This document shows, in pieces, positions 52,101 through 59,947 of a DNA stretch of 64,000 nt. This DNA comes from UBA6224 sp963800205. Its GTDB lineage: Bacteria > Patescibacteriota > Saccharimonadia > Saccharimonadales > UBA4665. The notes under the pieces were generated by a model. It saw only the letters and a list, made by a program, of their open reading frames with translations, was not told where the DNA came from and searched no databases. The stretch's first letter is position 1. The number at the start of each line of letters is the position of its first letter. A program made the position numbers and the translations under genes. The stretch spans positions 350,969 through 414,968 of the forward strand of contig CAWCZQ010000001.1 of NCBI GenBank assembly GCA_963800205.1, written 5' to 3'.

Positions 52101-52994
52101 GACCCGGCTGATAGCGATGGCCGTGGCGGACGTGTCCACCAAGCTGAGTGGCGCGATGTCGACGCTAAGGCACACTTAGCAGATGCTCAAAATTGGTCCG
52201 GCCAAGGTCTGCCGGTCTTTATGACAGGCGACTTCAATCACGACTATCGTATCCGCGGCCCTGGTAGTGCCACCCAAGACAAATACTGGACCGATGCGCA
52301 TGGCGGCCGCTCAGCGCTGCCATACTGCATCCTCACTAAAGATGGCACGCTGCTCGACTCCTATGATGCCTACAAAAAAAATACCGGTATGTGTCCGACT
52401 CCTAATGATAGTGCGGTAGAAAACCGCCCCGATAACTCTAATATCGTCGATCATATTTATGTCAGTAAAGACATCGAAGTTACCGGACAAGAATGGGATA
52501 CCTCGGCCAAAAGTGCCAAAGCAACAGACCACAACGTCTTAATTGTTACCGCTAACTACGGTGGTAGTACCGCCGACGCTGGGAGCAACGACACTGGCGG
52601 GGCAAGCGCCGGACAACCTGGCTCTTCCTATGTTGGTAACGATGGCTTTGGCGGGGGAAGCTGCGTAGAATATGTCAAATACATACTGGCAAGGCATAGC
52701 TCCAAATATAAGTCTGGTAGTCTCGGTGATGGTAAAGATGTCGCTTCAAACCTAGGAAAACTTGGCTACGACACCAATCACACACCTGCAGTGCATGCGG
52801 TCGTATCATTCCCCAGAACTATGGCAGATCCCACCTATGGCCATGTGGCGATAGTCGCCGAAGTAAAAGCTGACGGCTCAATTGTGGTCGAAGAATCTAA
52901 CTGGAGCAATCCAGGTCGCTACGGCACGCATGTCGTCAAAGCGTCTGATGTCGCGAAGCTAACGTACGCACATACAGAGAAGGGCTGGCACTAA
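49140..52994 (+). CDS. Membrane protein with EEP (DNase I-fold) and CHAP domains, T4SS-associated
   Basis: A 1284-residue protein. Residues 1-95 are acidic and cytosolic; a membrane helix follows at about 98-121 (GIVTIILIIFFMMAAL). Two more hydrophobic stretches lie near 385-397 and 516-534. Residues 858-1142 form an endonuclease/exonuclease/phosphatase domain with Asn867 (ATFNLQ), Glu900 (LQEM), Asp1031/Asn1033 (GDFN) and His1131 (TDHNVL). After a Gly/Ser linker comes a CHAP amidase/peptidase domain (1174-1284) with Cys1175 and His1235 (GHVAIV). A GTG start is used. The C-terminus probably lies outside the cell. A wall-cutting nuclease effector or T4SS tip component is plausible; the combination is unusual. 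Confidence 0.8.
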   Translation: MPVVYDDEDQQTSAGSHSATDDELRRITGINENEEADIESRAEQGSEAEATEKNKLFRNDTETSTASDTEHSLFNPHGDKKSLLKGYRGKVGSLLKNKWFIGVGIAGSGIVTIILIIFFMMAALKVPHLAENITTYQFARVTRQMTQNTNRIVAEKAGIDSAEKSVFQRLKSKYTSGGGRLAEKWAKLDRFRPNKVLTNMQGSGELKFNYKTSALGRTKLTSVTMRDRTVPLRNTTGAKSLIPGFKFADNVNFAKDFAPTLNESMRTNNVGPIIRGQVAKNIRKKLGIGLIAWKIGEYKGKTAQQARLQIERDANKAISTANETSPKAKNLKEAVDDAKAAEEKTIADDKKLATTIENDGRMVDVEEAIKKGTTTSVTEKVVGAINSSYAIALAMCIVYEGSVTNAGPTIDAQTTAQQKAYYFVSSAADEQKDGLASDALPVGALNQKLGDISNTNAMRRASGSTFSTAGTLSPQATTNGSFSVLDALLGSSRFTKIINATADKACPVMTNIYVAGAVGIGSLIVAFFTGGTSHAAMEAAGHAAELGIKKIVTRVAKSLIQKETYGNLSVKVKAVVGDLVKSTAKIAAATTLARIIVMSESGYLNNGVEQGADFANLADSGGNVASGEINRQQFYARPLTKQEAAATAEQTVQYVRTQNATKSSYQRYFALRNPQSAVSRLAMSTQSFASSLSISSIPTFLGNLFSINTWGSIAGALTAPLVHAAPTANATAMFYGNIQWDFSLEEQQLLTTDSYSMLENQRILDASGKEDDIEGTYGECFSGDVSLGTLISDEYIQRDDDGNVIPDKGLCSPDNLGPHNPQYGDLVFRWRVARGYDNTLDQLDDMATNQPDGATTTVGTVKIATFNLQGASHAGDVAGRTQTATTLITSNDLDVVGLQEMQSKQRDELLKNLGSQYDIFPASSNNSGHRSENSIIWNVDRFTLVDKGISSGNTYRYFNGSTLSLPWVKLRAKDDPNAQEFIVQNTHDPADSDGRGGRVHQAEWRDVDAKAHLADAQNWSGQGLPVFMTGDFNHDYRIRGPGSATQDKYWTDAHGGRSALPYCILTKDGTLLDSYDAYKKNTGMCPTPNDSAVENRPDNSNIVDHIYVSKDIEVTGQEWDTSAKSAKATDHNVLIVTANYGGSTADAGSNDTGGASAGQPGSSYVGNDGFGGGSCVEYVKYILARHSSKYKSGSLGDGKDVASNLGKLGYDTNHTPAVHAVVSFPRTMADPTYGHVAIVAEVKADGSIVVEESNWSNPGRYGTHVVKASDVAKLTYAHTEKGWH

Positions 52995-53482
52995 TGCGAC
53001 GCTCTCCCAAAAAGATTATAGTTATACTGGTACTGCTTCTCGTTGTAGTGGTGTCTTTATCATGGTTTGCTAGTCAGTATTATCATCAGAAGCAGACAAG
53101 TAATACTTCTACTACCCAGCGTGAACTACAACCACAAACTGTAACCCTCACCAATACAACAAGCTTTCAACAAGAGATACTGAAGGGCTCCATAAAAACA
53201 ATTGAGAGTCAGCTATACGAACAGCTTCAAGATAACAGTAGCGGTACACATGACTCTTACGCCGGTGAGATACGTGCCAAGAGCTTCGACGTTACGTTTT
53301 ACAGCCGAGATGGTGTCAAAATTCCCTCTATTACTTTCCTTGTTGATATACCCGCTGCGAGCCAAACCTATCAAGTCAGCTTGTTTGGAGGCAAAGGCTA
53401 CCCGATGAGTACGCTGTACATATTGTGTCCTACGCCTGATCAATTGAAGTATGGAGCATTTACCTGTAATGATGCGTCGTAA
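52994..53482 (+). CDS. Single-pass membrane protein of the T4SS operon, unknown
   Basis: A 162-residue protein with a basic start, one membrane helix (VILVLLLVVVVSLSWFA, about 9-27) and an outer domain with strands (SFDVTFYSRDGVKIPSITFLVDI) and two late cysteines (YILCPTPDQLKYGAFTC). Its ATG overlaps the stop of the EEP-CHAP gene (TAATG), so the two are coupled; it may be a partner or an immunity protein. No family is recognised. Confidence 0.65.
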   Translation: MRRSPKKIIVILVLLLVVVVSLSWFASQYYHQKQTSNTSTTQRELQPQTVTLTNTTSFQQEILKGSIKTIESQLYEQLQDNSSGTHDSYAGEIRAKSFDVTFYSRDGVKIPSITFLVDIPAASQTYQVSLFGGKGYPMSTLYILCPTPDQLKYGAFTCNDAS

Positions 53483-54785
53483 TAGCACTTTCTCACTCCT
53501 GTCATTACGACATTTTCGCCGCTTCCTCCTTGTGGGACTTACTTTATTTCTGGGAATTGCATATTCCGTACCAGTGGGAGCACTGACCTCTGCTGATATT
53601 AAATCAATTATTAACAATACGGAATTTTATGGTGAGGAAGAAGCAGCCAGTACGTGCTCGGCAAGCGTCACCTCAGCAAGTTCCGGCCTCCCTCATGACA
53701 TCGCCTCCAACATTGATGCCCTCCAATCTACTTACGAAAAGGTTTCTAAGCAAACCAATGTGCCCTGGCAATTACTCGCCGCTATCCATTTCCGCGAAAG
53801 TAACAATAATCCGAATGCCGACGTCCAGGCCGGCAATCCATTCGGTGGACCTTATAAGATGGAGTCGACCGACTATGCAACCTACGGCTATCCGACAAAC
53901 CTTGAAGAATCACTGGTTATAGCCGCCAAGCATCTCATTGGCGCTTCCAAAATCGGCGTCGTCAAGAAGCCAATCAACGTTGCCAACCCCGACTCAGAAG
54001 CGGTCAAAGACACTCTATTTTCCTATAATGGTCGAGCTTCTCCCTATGCCGCTCAAGCCGAAAAACTAGGATTTAATAGCGAAACCCAACCGTACGAAGG
54101 CTCGCCGTACGTGATGAACAACTACGACGCAAAGCATAAAAATATGCTGATGATTTCCCAAGATCATGGCTCTCCAGATACTGTCGATACGCGCCTAGGG
54201 GCGTTTACTGTCTACTCAAGGCTAGGGGGAGCTACCGGTGCCGCCTCTACCTGTAGTTCTTCATCGAGTGGGGCTGTACAGGGAGATATCGTCAAGACAG
54301 CGATTAATTATGCCTGGCCCGATTACCACGAACCGAACTTCCTCACCTTAAAACCAGCATACAAAAAAGCTATCGATGCCGCAGTCAGCAACAACGAATA
54401 CGTTGGTGGGCTCAGCCACCCGGGAGTTGATTGTGGCGGGTTTATCACCAGGGTCATGCGCGACAGTGGAGCAGACCCCAACTACAACTGGGGGCCAGAC
54501 GGCAATGAAGGCAATACAACCCAGCAACTGGCATACCTACTGGCTCACCCTGAAAAGTACCAAAACCTAGGTGCGCAAACCAACACCAGCAACCTCCAGC
54601 CTGGTGATATCGCCATCAATACCGGCCATACCTACATGTATGTGGGTACACAGAGTGGATTTCATGGCAATGCCGCCTCGGCTTCAGTTAGCTTCTCTGG
54701 TACCAGTTGGCGTGCACCCATGGCGAGCACTACATATTTTTCTGATAGTCACGGATCGTTTACGTGGTTCCGACTCAAAAACTAA
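53469..54785 (+). CDS. CwlT/VirB1-like cell-wall hydrolase (lysozyme-like plus NlpC/P60-type)
   Basis: A 438-residue exported hydrolase. An N-terminal signal helix (FLLVGLTLFLGIAYSVPVGA) precedes a lysozyme-like domain with Glu110 in AIHFRESNNN. After a Ser/Thr linker, a C-terminal cysteine-peptidase domain has Cys322 (VDCGGF) and His387 (TGHTYMYV), the NlpC/P60 or CHAP arrangement. The pair resembles CwlT of ICEBs1 and other T4SS VirB1 proteins that open the wall for the apparatus. I start at 53469 (ggag 11 nt upstream), overlapping the previous gene by 14 nt. Confidence 0.8.
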   Translation: MMRRNSTFSLLSLRHFRRFLLVGLTLFLGIAYSVPVGALTSADIKSIINNTEFYGEEEAASTCSASVTSASSGLPHDIASNIDALQSTYEKVSKQTNVPWQLLAAIHFRESNNNPNADVQAGNPFGGPYKMESTDYATYGYPTNLEESLVIAAKHLIGASKIGVVKKPINVANPDSEAVKDTLFSYNGRASPYAAQAEKLGFNSETQPYEGSPYVMNNYDAKHKNMLMISQDHGSPDTVDTRLGAFTVYSRLGGATGAASTCSSSSSGAVQGDIVKTAINYAWPDYHEPNFLTLKPAYKKAIDAAVSNNEYVGGLSHPGVDCGGFITRVMRDSGADPNYNWGPDGNEGNTTQQLAYLLAHPEKYQNLGAQTNTSNLQPGDIAINTGHTYMYVGTQSGFHGNAASASVSFSGTSWRAPMASTTYFSDSHGSFTWFRLKN

Positions 54786-54794
54786 GGGGGAGTT

Positions 54795-55439
54795 ATGAAT
54801 AAGCAACGAAATATAATTATCATCGCAGTCGGTCTGTTGCTCACTGGCATATTGGCATGGAATGTCGCGTTGTTTATTAGTCGGCGTGGGCTCGATAAGA
54901 TAGAGGTGTATGCAATACCGAGCGATTCGACCGTCACGCTCGACGGAGATAAAGTCTCTCAGGGGTCGATCTATGTCTCTCCTGGCAACCATCTCCTTGA
55001 AGCGTCACGTACGTATTTCACGAAAGATGTAACGACAATTAATACTACTACCGAAGACACGAGTGACCCCCTATACTTACTGCCCAACCCAAGTACGTCC
55101 GGGGCTCAGCAGTGGCTAGCAGACCACCCTAAAGAGCAAGTGAAACGAGAAGGAATTCTCTCAAAAATCGTGGCTGCCGAGCAAAAAAAACTGCAGCAAA
55201 AATATCCTTTTATCAAGGAATTACCTGTGTACAACTCACACTACCGTATCGATTACAGTTTAGACGACAGTAACCAGATTCAGTTTTCCGTCACCCTATA
55301 CGCCATTCTTAACAACCCAAGCCAACGGACACAATATCTCTCCCAGCTCCATAACTATAAAGCCGAAGCGCTTCAATATCTCGAAAAAAACGGCATTGAT
55401 ACATCCTCAGCCGACATCTCGTTTACCCCTGAGGTGTAG
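54795..55439 (+). CDS. Membrane-anchored protein with a PEGA-like domain
   Basis: A 214-residue protein. A membrane helix (about 7-28) is followed by a PEGA-like strand domain (YAIPSDSTVTLDGDKVSQ, then VSPGNHLLEAS), and a helical/strand C-terminal part without known family. PEGA domains are often in surface or wall-binding proteins. An SD (ggggag) precedes the ATG. It is the last gene of the T4SS operon and overlaps the convergent recF end by 17 nt. Confidence 0.7.
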   Translation: MNKQRNIIIIAVGLLLTGILAWNVALFISRRGLDKIEVYAIPSDSTVTLDGDKVSQGSIYVSPGNHLLEASRTYFTKDVTTINTTTEDTSDPLYLLPNPSTSGAQQWLADHPKEQVKREGILSKIVAAEQKKLQQKYPFIKELPVYNSHYRIDYSLDDSNQIQFSVTLYAILNNPSQRTQYLSQLHNYKAEALQYLEKNGIDTSSADISFTPEV

Positions 55440-56493
55440 CGCTACCGCCTAGCGGGATAACTGTGCAATCTTGGTTAAAGCTTTGCAGGGCAATGTCAGC
55501 GTCTGTCGTGGTAATAAAGGTTTGATAGGCCGACAAGTAGCTCGTTAGGGCATGGCGGCGGGCGCCATCAAGCTCACTAAAGACATCGTCGAGCAGCAGG
55601 ATGGGCTTTTGTTCGCGGACTTGCTCCAGGACCTGCAACTCTAGTATCTTCATAGCCAGCACCGCCGTACGCGTCTCTCCCCGCGAAGCCATCAGTGCTA
55701 CCGGCCTGCCATCGAGCAGTACGCTAATATCTTCGCGGTGTGGCCCACTAGCCGTAAAACCGCGCTGCCGGTCGAGGTCCAATTGTGACTCCAAGCGATG
55801 CAGGAGTTGAGATTCATAGGCTTGCGCGCTGCCGCCAGCCTCATAAGCAACCTGGAGGTCGATCTTACTTTGCGACAAAATCTGGTACAACTCGCCAATT
55901 GAATCATCCAGAAGCGTCACTAACTCGCTGCGGGCGGCGACGATTTCGCCGGCCAGCTGGCTAAGGCGGATATTCCAGGGAAACAAATGGTCGGTGTTGA
56001 GCCGCGGTTGTTTGAGCAGGGCGTTACGTTGCAATAGGGCCTGTTTGTATTTGCGGAGGGTGCCGGCATATGTCGGTTTCGTTTGACTTAATAATTCATC
56101 GAGATAGTTCCGTCGCCGTTCCGGTCCACCCGACAGCAATCGCAGGTGATTCGGCTCAAATAACACGACGGGCAGGGTGCGTTGCTGACTAAGCCGCCGT
56201 AACGGCTGACCGTTGATATCATATACCTTCTTAACCGCAGCTGCTGGCGTCAGCTTAATAATGCGGTCGCCATGCTCAGTATGTGCATCAAGCCGAGCCC
56301 AGGGGGCGTCAAACTGCACCAAATCTGCATCTTTGACGCGATATGAGCCGCCGCGCGCCACCACCAAAATGGCCTCCAGGAGGTTGGTTTTGCCGCTGGC
56401 ATTCGGCCCGACAATAATGGTCACCGCCGGATTGAATTCAAACGAGGCGTCGTCGTACGAACGAAAATGCTGAAGCCGAAGGTCGTATATCAT
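55423..56493 (-). CDS. recF: DNA replication and repair protein RecF
   Basis: A 356-residue SMC-like ATPase that helps load RecA at gaps. It has Walker A IVGPNASGKTNLLEAI, the ABC signature region, and Walker B PILLLDDVFSELD. The length is typical. TATACT (56506-56501, minus) lies 7 nt before the ATG, so its mRNA is probably leaderless and made independently of dnaN. Confidence 0.95.
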   Translation of the reverse strand: MIYDLRLQHFRSYDDASFEFNPAVTIIVGPNASGKTNLLEAILVVARGGSYRVKDADLVQFDAPWARLDAHTEHGDRIIKLTPAAAVKKVYDINGQPLRRLSQQRTLPVVLFEPNHLRLLSGGPERRRNYLDELLSQTKPTYAGTLRKYKQALLQRNALLKQPRLNTDHLFPWNIRLSQLAGEIVAARSELVTLLDDSIGELYQILSQSKIDLQVAYEAGGSAQAYESQLLHRLESQLDLDRQRGFTASGPHREDISVLLDGRPVALMASRGETRTAVLAMKILELQVLEQVREQKPILLLDDVFSELDGARRHALTSYLSAYQTFITTTDADIALQSFNQDCTVIPLGGSATPQG

Positions 56494-56553
56494 TCTCTTA
56501 AGTATAGCTTGCGGTTACCCACCATGCACTGCTGACACAACCGCTCAAGCTGC

Positions 56554-57648
56554 CTAGGATTTCAGTGGCATAATGACGTGGACATAATCGCCGGTTTTAG
56601 ACGACCGGACCACGGTTGGCTCCAGTTTGCCATTAAAGCTAAAGATGACGTCGTCGTCACTTATTGCACCGAGCGCATCCAGCAAATATCGTGAATTTAA
56701 CGTAATCGTACCATTACCATAGACCTCGCCGTTGGCGCTGGCGGTGTTTTCTCCGAGCTGCGATGCAATCGAGTGAATACTCAGCTGCTTTTCGGTCTCA
56801 TCAACCTCTATCGTAATACTGCCAGCACTCTCGCGGGCAAACAGGCTCGATACTTTGGTGACGTTGAGTAATTCGGTGCGTTTGAGGGTAGCCGATACTT
56901 CAAATTGAGCCGGGATGAGCTTTTGATAGTCGGGATAGGTGCCGTCGAGTAGTCGCGCGACCAGTTCTACATCAGCTACCTGGAATAACACCTGCTGATC
57001 ATCATAAGTTACGCTCACCGGTTCGTCGCTATCACCCAAAATACGCAACAGATCTTGCATAGCAGTCGCCGGCACGAGCAGATTGACATCTTTGGTAAGT
57101 TTGACCTGCAGGGTTTTTTCGGCCAGTCGGTAACTATCAGTGGCCGCCAAATGGAGTTCGTTACCGCTCCCGCGTAGTAGCACGCCTGTGAGAACTGGTC
57201 GAGATTCGTCAGTCGAAGCCGCAAACACCACTTGCTGTAACGCCCGTCGGAGGGCTGAGCTATCCACCTCAAAGGTGTCGCCACCTTCGATGGCCGGCAT
57301 CACCGGGAAATCATCAGCTAACACCCCATTAACTACCGATTGGTATTTATCGGTTTTAATATTGAGCTTGGTATCATCTAGCTTCAGTTCTATGACACCA
57401 TCAGGCAAGCTACTAATAAAGTCCTGCATGAGTCGGGCGGGGACGGTAATAGAGCCTTCTTCGACTACTTTTGCTCCTAAGTACTGGGTAATGGCAATGT
57501 CTAGGTTGGTCGCACTAATGCTGAGCCGGTTTTCGCTGGTCTTAATTAAGACATTCGCCAATATAGGTAGTTGGTTACGGGTATTTGCTACACGAGCCAC
57601 TGTGCTGAGTGCTCGATTGAGGTTCTGTTGGGTAACTTGCAGGCGCAT
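56554..57648 (-). CDS. dnaN: DNA polymerase III beta clamp
   Basis: A 364-residue sliding clamp that keeps the replicative polymerase on DNA. It begins MRLQVTQQNLNRALSTVARV and ends TVVRSSKTGDYVHVIMPLKS, both family hallmarks; three repeated clamp domains are present. It lies downstream of dnaA, separated by an unusual 446-nt spacer. A TTTAAT-type box lies 6 nt before the ATG. Confidence 0.96.
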   Translation of the reverse strand: MRLQVTQQNLNRALSTVARVANTRNQLPILANVLIKTSENRLSISATNLDIAITQYLGAKVVEEGSITVPARLMQDFISSLPDGVIELKLDDTKLNIKTDKYQSVVNGVLADDFPVMPAIEGGDTFEVDSSALRRALQQVVFAASTDESRPVLTGVLLRGSGNELHLAATDSYRLAEKTLQVKLTKDVNLLVPATAMQDLLRILGDSDEPVSVTYDDQQVLFQVADVELVARLLDGTYPDYQKLIPAQFEVSATLKRTELLNVTKVSSLFARESAGSITIEVDETEKQLSIHSIASQLGENTASANGEVYGNGTITLNSRYLLDALGAISDDDVIFSFNGKLEPTVVRSSKTGDYVHVIMPLKS

Positions 57649-58094
57649 GTAGTTATTAAATCCTTTCTTTTCTTACTTCGTGATTGCTTATTATAGGTCC
57701 TGTGGGTAATGGGTATAACGAGACGCTAACAGGGGACAGAAACCGTTTATGCTTGTGGACAATAAGCGGTATAAACTGTGTGTAGAGTAGGGGAGAAGTC
57801 GTAGATTTTTGCACAGACCTTAGTGAAGTATCTAACATAGGTGTGCATAGAGTAGGGAGTTGTACAGAGGTTATGCCAATACTGTACACATTTTTTACAC
57901 AGCTTATAACCACAGTTTTAGCTCTCTGCAGCCCCCCATCTACCATCTCCAAAATCCCACCTACCAACCCCCAAATCCTATCTACCATCTCCCAACTACT
58001 ATTTCCTATTTCCCATATCCCACCTACCAAATTCCACCTACTATCTACCATCTGCCAATTGCCAAATGCCATCTCCCAACTACCATCTTCCATC
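57649..58094. repeat. dnaA-dnaN spacer with a degenerate pyrimidine-rich repeat
   Basis: The half next to dnaA (57930-58095) is a degenerate repeat of units like CTACCATCTCCCA. A minus-strand open frame through it reads a repeated WEMV/W.LVGG pattern, but that mirrors the DNA repeat and is not a credible protein. The half next to dnaN is AT-rich with weak DnaA-box-like words (for example TTGTGGACA). No gene is supported here. Confidence 0.65.
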
Positions 58095-59570
58095 CTACGC
58101 ATGCAGTCGCTCCCGAATTTCCGTAATAGCGCTGCGAATATCGGCGTCGTATTGGCTCTCTTTTTCAATCTTTTCTACCGAATGGATGGCGGTGGTGTGG
58201 TCTTTGCGGCCCAGCTCCCGGGCTATTTTTGGAAAACTCAAATGAAGCTCACTACGTAATATGTACATAGCAACTTGCCGCGGCACCACAATATCTTTGT
58301 CGCGCTTTGGCCCAAGTATATCCTCAAGTGACACTTGATAGTGGCGTGCGGTTCGTTCCACGATTTGCTTGGCACTAATGTGCTTGGGCCGCGTCTTACT
58401 GGCACCGAGCAAGCTAGTGGCAATACTCAGGGTTGGATCGAGGCCGCGCATTTCACAAAACGCCAACACTTGGTTGAGTGAGCCTTCCAGCTCACGGATG
58501 TTGGTCTGGACACTGGTGGCCAAAAACTCCACTAAGTCATTTGGTAGCTCGGCGCCCTGGTTACTGGCTTTGGTCTGCACAATGGCGCAGCGCGTTTCAA
58601 AATCGGGAATCTGCATATCAATGGTCATGCCCCACGCAAAGCGCGAGCGCAGACGGTCTTCTAAGGTTGGGATATCGCGAGGTGGTCGGTCGGAGCTAAT
58701 AATGATCTGTTTATTAGCCTGATGGAGGGAATTAAAGGTATGAAAGAACTCTTCCTGCATCTTTTCTTTACCGGCAATAAACTGCACGTCGTCGATAATT
58801 AGCACGTCGATGGTGCGGTACCGACCGGCAAAACTAGCGGTTTTCTTAAAGCGGATAGCATCCACAAACTCTTGTACAAACTGCTCGGTGGTTACATACA
58901 GCACGCGGGCGGCTGGGTTGTGGGCAACCACGGCATTGCCGACCGCTTGGATCAGGTGGGTTTTGCCAATACCGACGCCACCGTACAAAAATAGCGGGTT
59001 ATATTTGCTGCCAGGCTGGGTTGATATCGATTGGCAGGCAGCAAAGGCCAGCTCATTGCCCGAGCCGACGATAAAGTTATCAAAGGTATATTTTTCGTTT
59101 ATCCCCTGTCGATAACTATGGGAAAACCCACTAGTGTCCTCTTGTGGTTTTGATTGGTAGGTCTGTGGAGGACTGGCGGTTGCTGTGGCGGTATTGGTGC
59201 GCAGTGCTGCCGCCGCTGGTTCGTGCCGATACTGTTGCGGTGCCGACTGGTAGCCGCCCGACGGGCGAGAAGCGATAACATCATTACCGACATTGGTAGC
59301 CGGCGCGGTCTGTTGGGTGTGAATCTTGTATATAATAGTGGCGGGCGAGAGGCCGTGCTTGTCTAAGGTGGTGGCGATGAGCTCATTGTACTTACGCTCG
59401 AGCTGCTGCTTGACAAAGACGTTGGCCACGCCAATAACGGCGCGTTCGGGTGTTAATTCGAGCAATGTCGTATTCTTGAACCACGTCATAAAGTTGCCCC
59501 GAGAGATCGACAGTTCAATCTCACCCAGAACAGCTTGCCAAGTAGTGTATTGCGACTCTCTGCTCCCCAT
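58095..59570 (-). CDS. dnaA: Chromosomal replication initiator DnaA
   Basis: A 491-residue AAA+ initiator that binds origin boxes and melts DNA. Domain I (1-80), a flexible domain II rich in Gln, Ala and Thr (85-155), domain III with Walker A GGVGIGKTHL at 197-206 and Walker B VLIIDDVQFI, and domain IV with KDHTTAIHSVEKI, the DNA-recognition signature. TATACT (59585-59580, minus) lies 9 nt before the ATG. It diverges from rpmH across the proposed origin. Confidence 0.97.
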   Translation of the reverse strand: MGSRESQYTTWQAVLGEIELSISRGNFMTWFKNTTLLELTPERAVIGVANVFVKQQLERKYNELIATTLDKHGLSPATIIYKIHTQQTAPATNVGNDVIASRPSGGYQSAPQQYRHEPAAAALRTNTATATASPPQTYQSKPQEDTSGFSHSYRQGINEKYTFDNFIVGSGNELAFAACQSISTQPGSKYNPLFLYGGVGIGKTHLIQAVGNAVVAHNPAARVLYVTTEQFVQEFVDAIRFKKTASFAGRYRTIDVLIIDDVQFIAGKEKMQEEFFHTFNSLHQANKQIIISSDRPPRDIPTLEDRLRSRFAWGMTIDMQIPDFETRCAIVQTKASNQGAELPNDLVEFLATSVQTNIRELEGSLNQVLAFCEMRGLDPTLSIATSLLGASKTRPKHISAKQIVERTARHYQVSLEDILGPKRDKDIVVPRQVAMYILRSELHLSFPKIARELGRKDHTTAIHSVEKIEKESQYDADIRSAITEIRERLHA

Positions 59571-59799
59571 GTGCAGTGAAGTATACGCAAATTCAAGTCA
59601 CTTTTCCACAGATTGCATCAATTACAACATTGCATGTAAGAAAATTCACATTACTGAGGTAAGTTTATCCACAGGGTACATCCTAATCTGTAAAGCTGTG
59701 GATTACAATTGCGAAAAGGTGGAAAGATTGATAGGATTAGTGGGTTAATTATTGTTAATTTCACCCTTTTTATACAGGGTGAGCATAAAGTGAGTGTAT
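59571..59799. other. Probable replication origin (oriC) between dnaA and rpmH
   Basis: This AT-rich 229-bp spacer holds a perfect DnaA box TTATCCACA (59665-59673) and two one-mismatch boxes, TTTTCCACA (59602-59610) and TGTGGATTA (59697-59705, opposite strand). An AT-rich tract at 59735-59765 could melt. It also carries the promoters of dnaA and rpmH. The dnaA-rpmH position is a common origin site. Confidence 0.7.
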
Positions 59800-59937
59800 A
59801 TGCCAAAGCGCACCTATCAACCAAAAAAGCGCCACCGTTCGCGCGAGCACGGCTTCTTTAAGCGTATGGCCAGCAAGGCAGGACGCAACGTTTTGATGCG
59901 TCGTCGTGCCAAGGGTCGCACCCGTTTGAGCCACTAA
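59800..59937 (+). CDS. rpmH: 50S ribosomal protein bL34
   Basis: A 45-residue very basic ribosomal protein: PKRTYQPKKRHRSREHGF, then MASKAGRNVLMRRRAKGR. This is the complete L34 pattern, ending RLSH. It starts the rpmH-rnpA-yidC-jag cluster, 10 nt before rnpA. Confidence 0.97.
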   Translation: MPKRTYQPKKRHRSREHGFFKRMASKAGRNVLMRRRAKGRTRLSH

Positions 59938-59947
59938 AGGATACTGT

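Noticed and set aside
38180..55439. A complete conjugative element
   Set aside because: No relaxase, VirD4 coupling protein, integrase or attachment repeats were found in or around the locus within this window.
57656..58168. A 170-residue minus-strand frame with repeated Trp-Glu-Met-Val words
   Set aside because: The protein repeat is a direct readout of the pyrimidine-rich DNA repeat, overlaps the dnaA 3' end and has no initiation signal or plausible fold.
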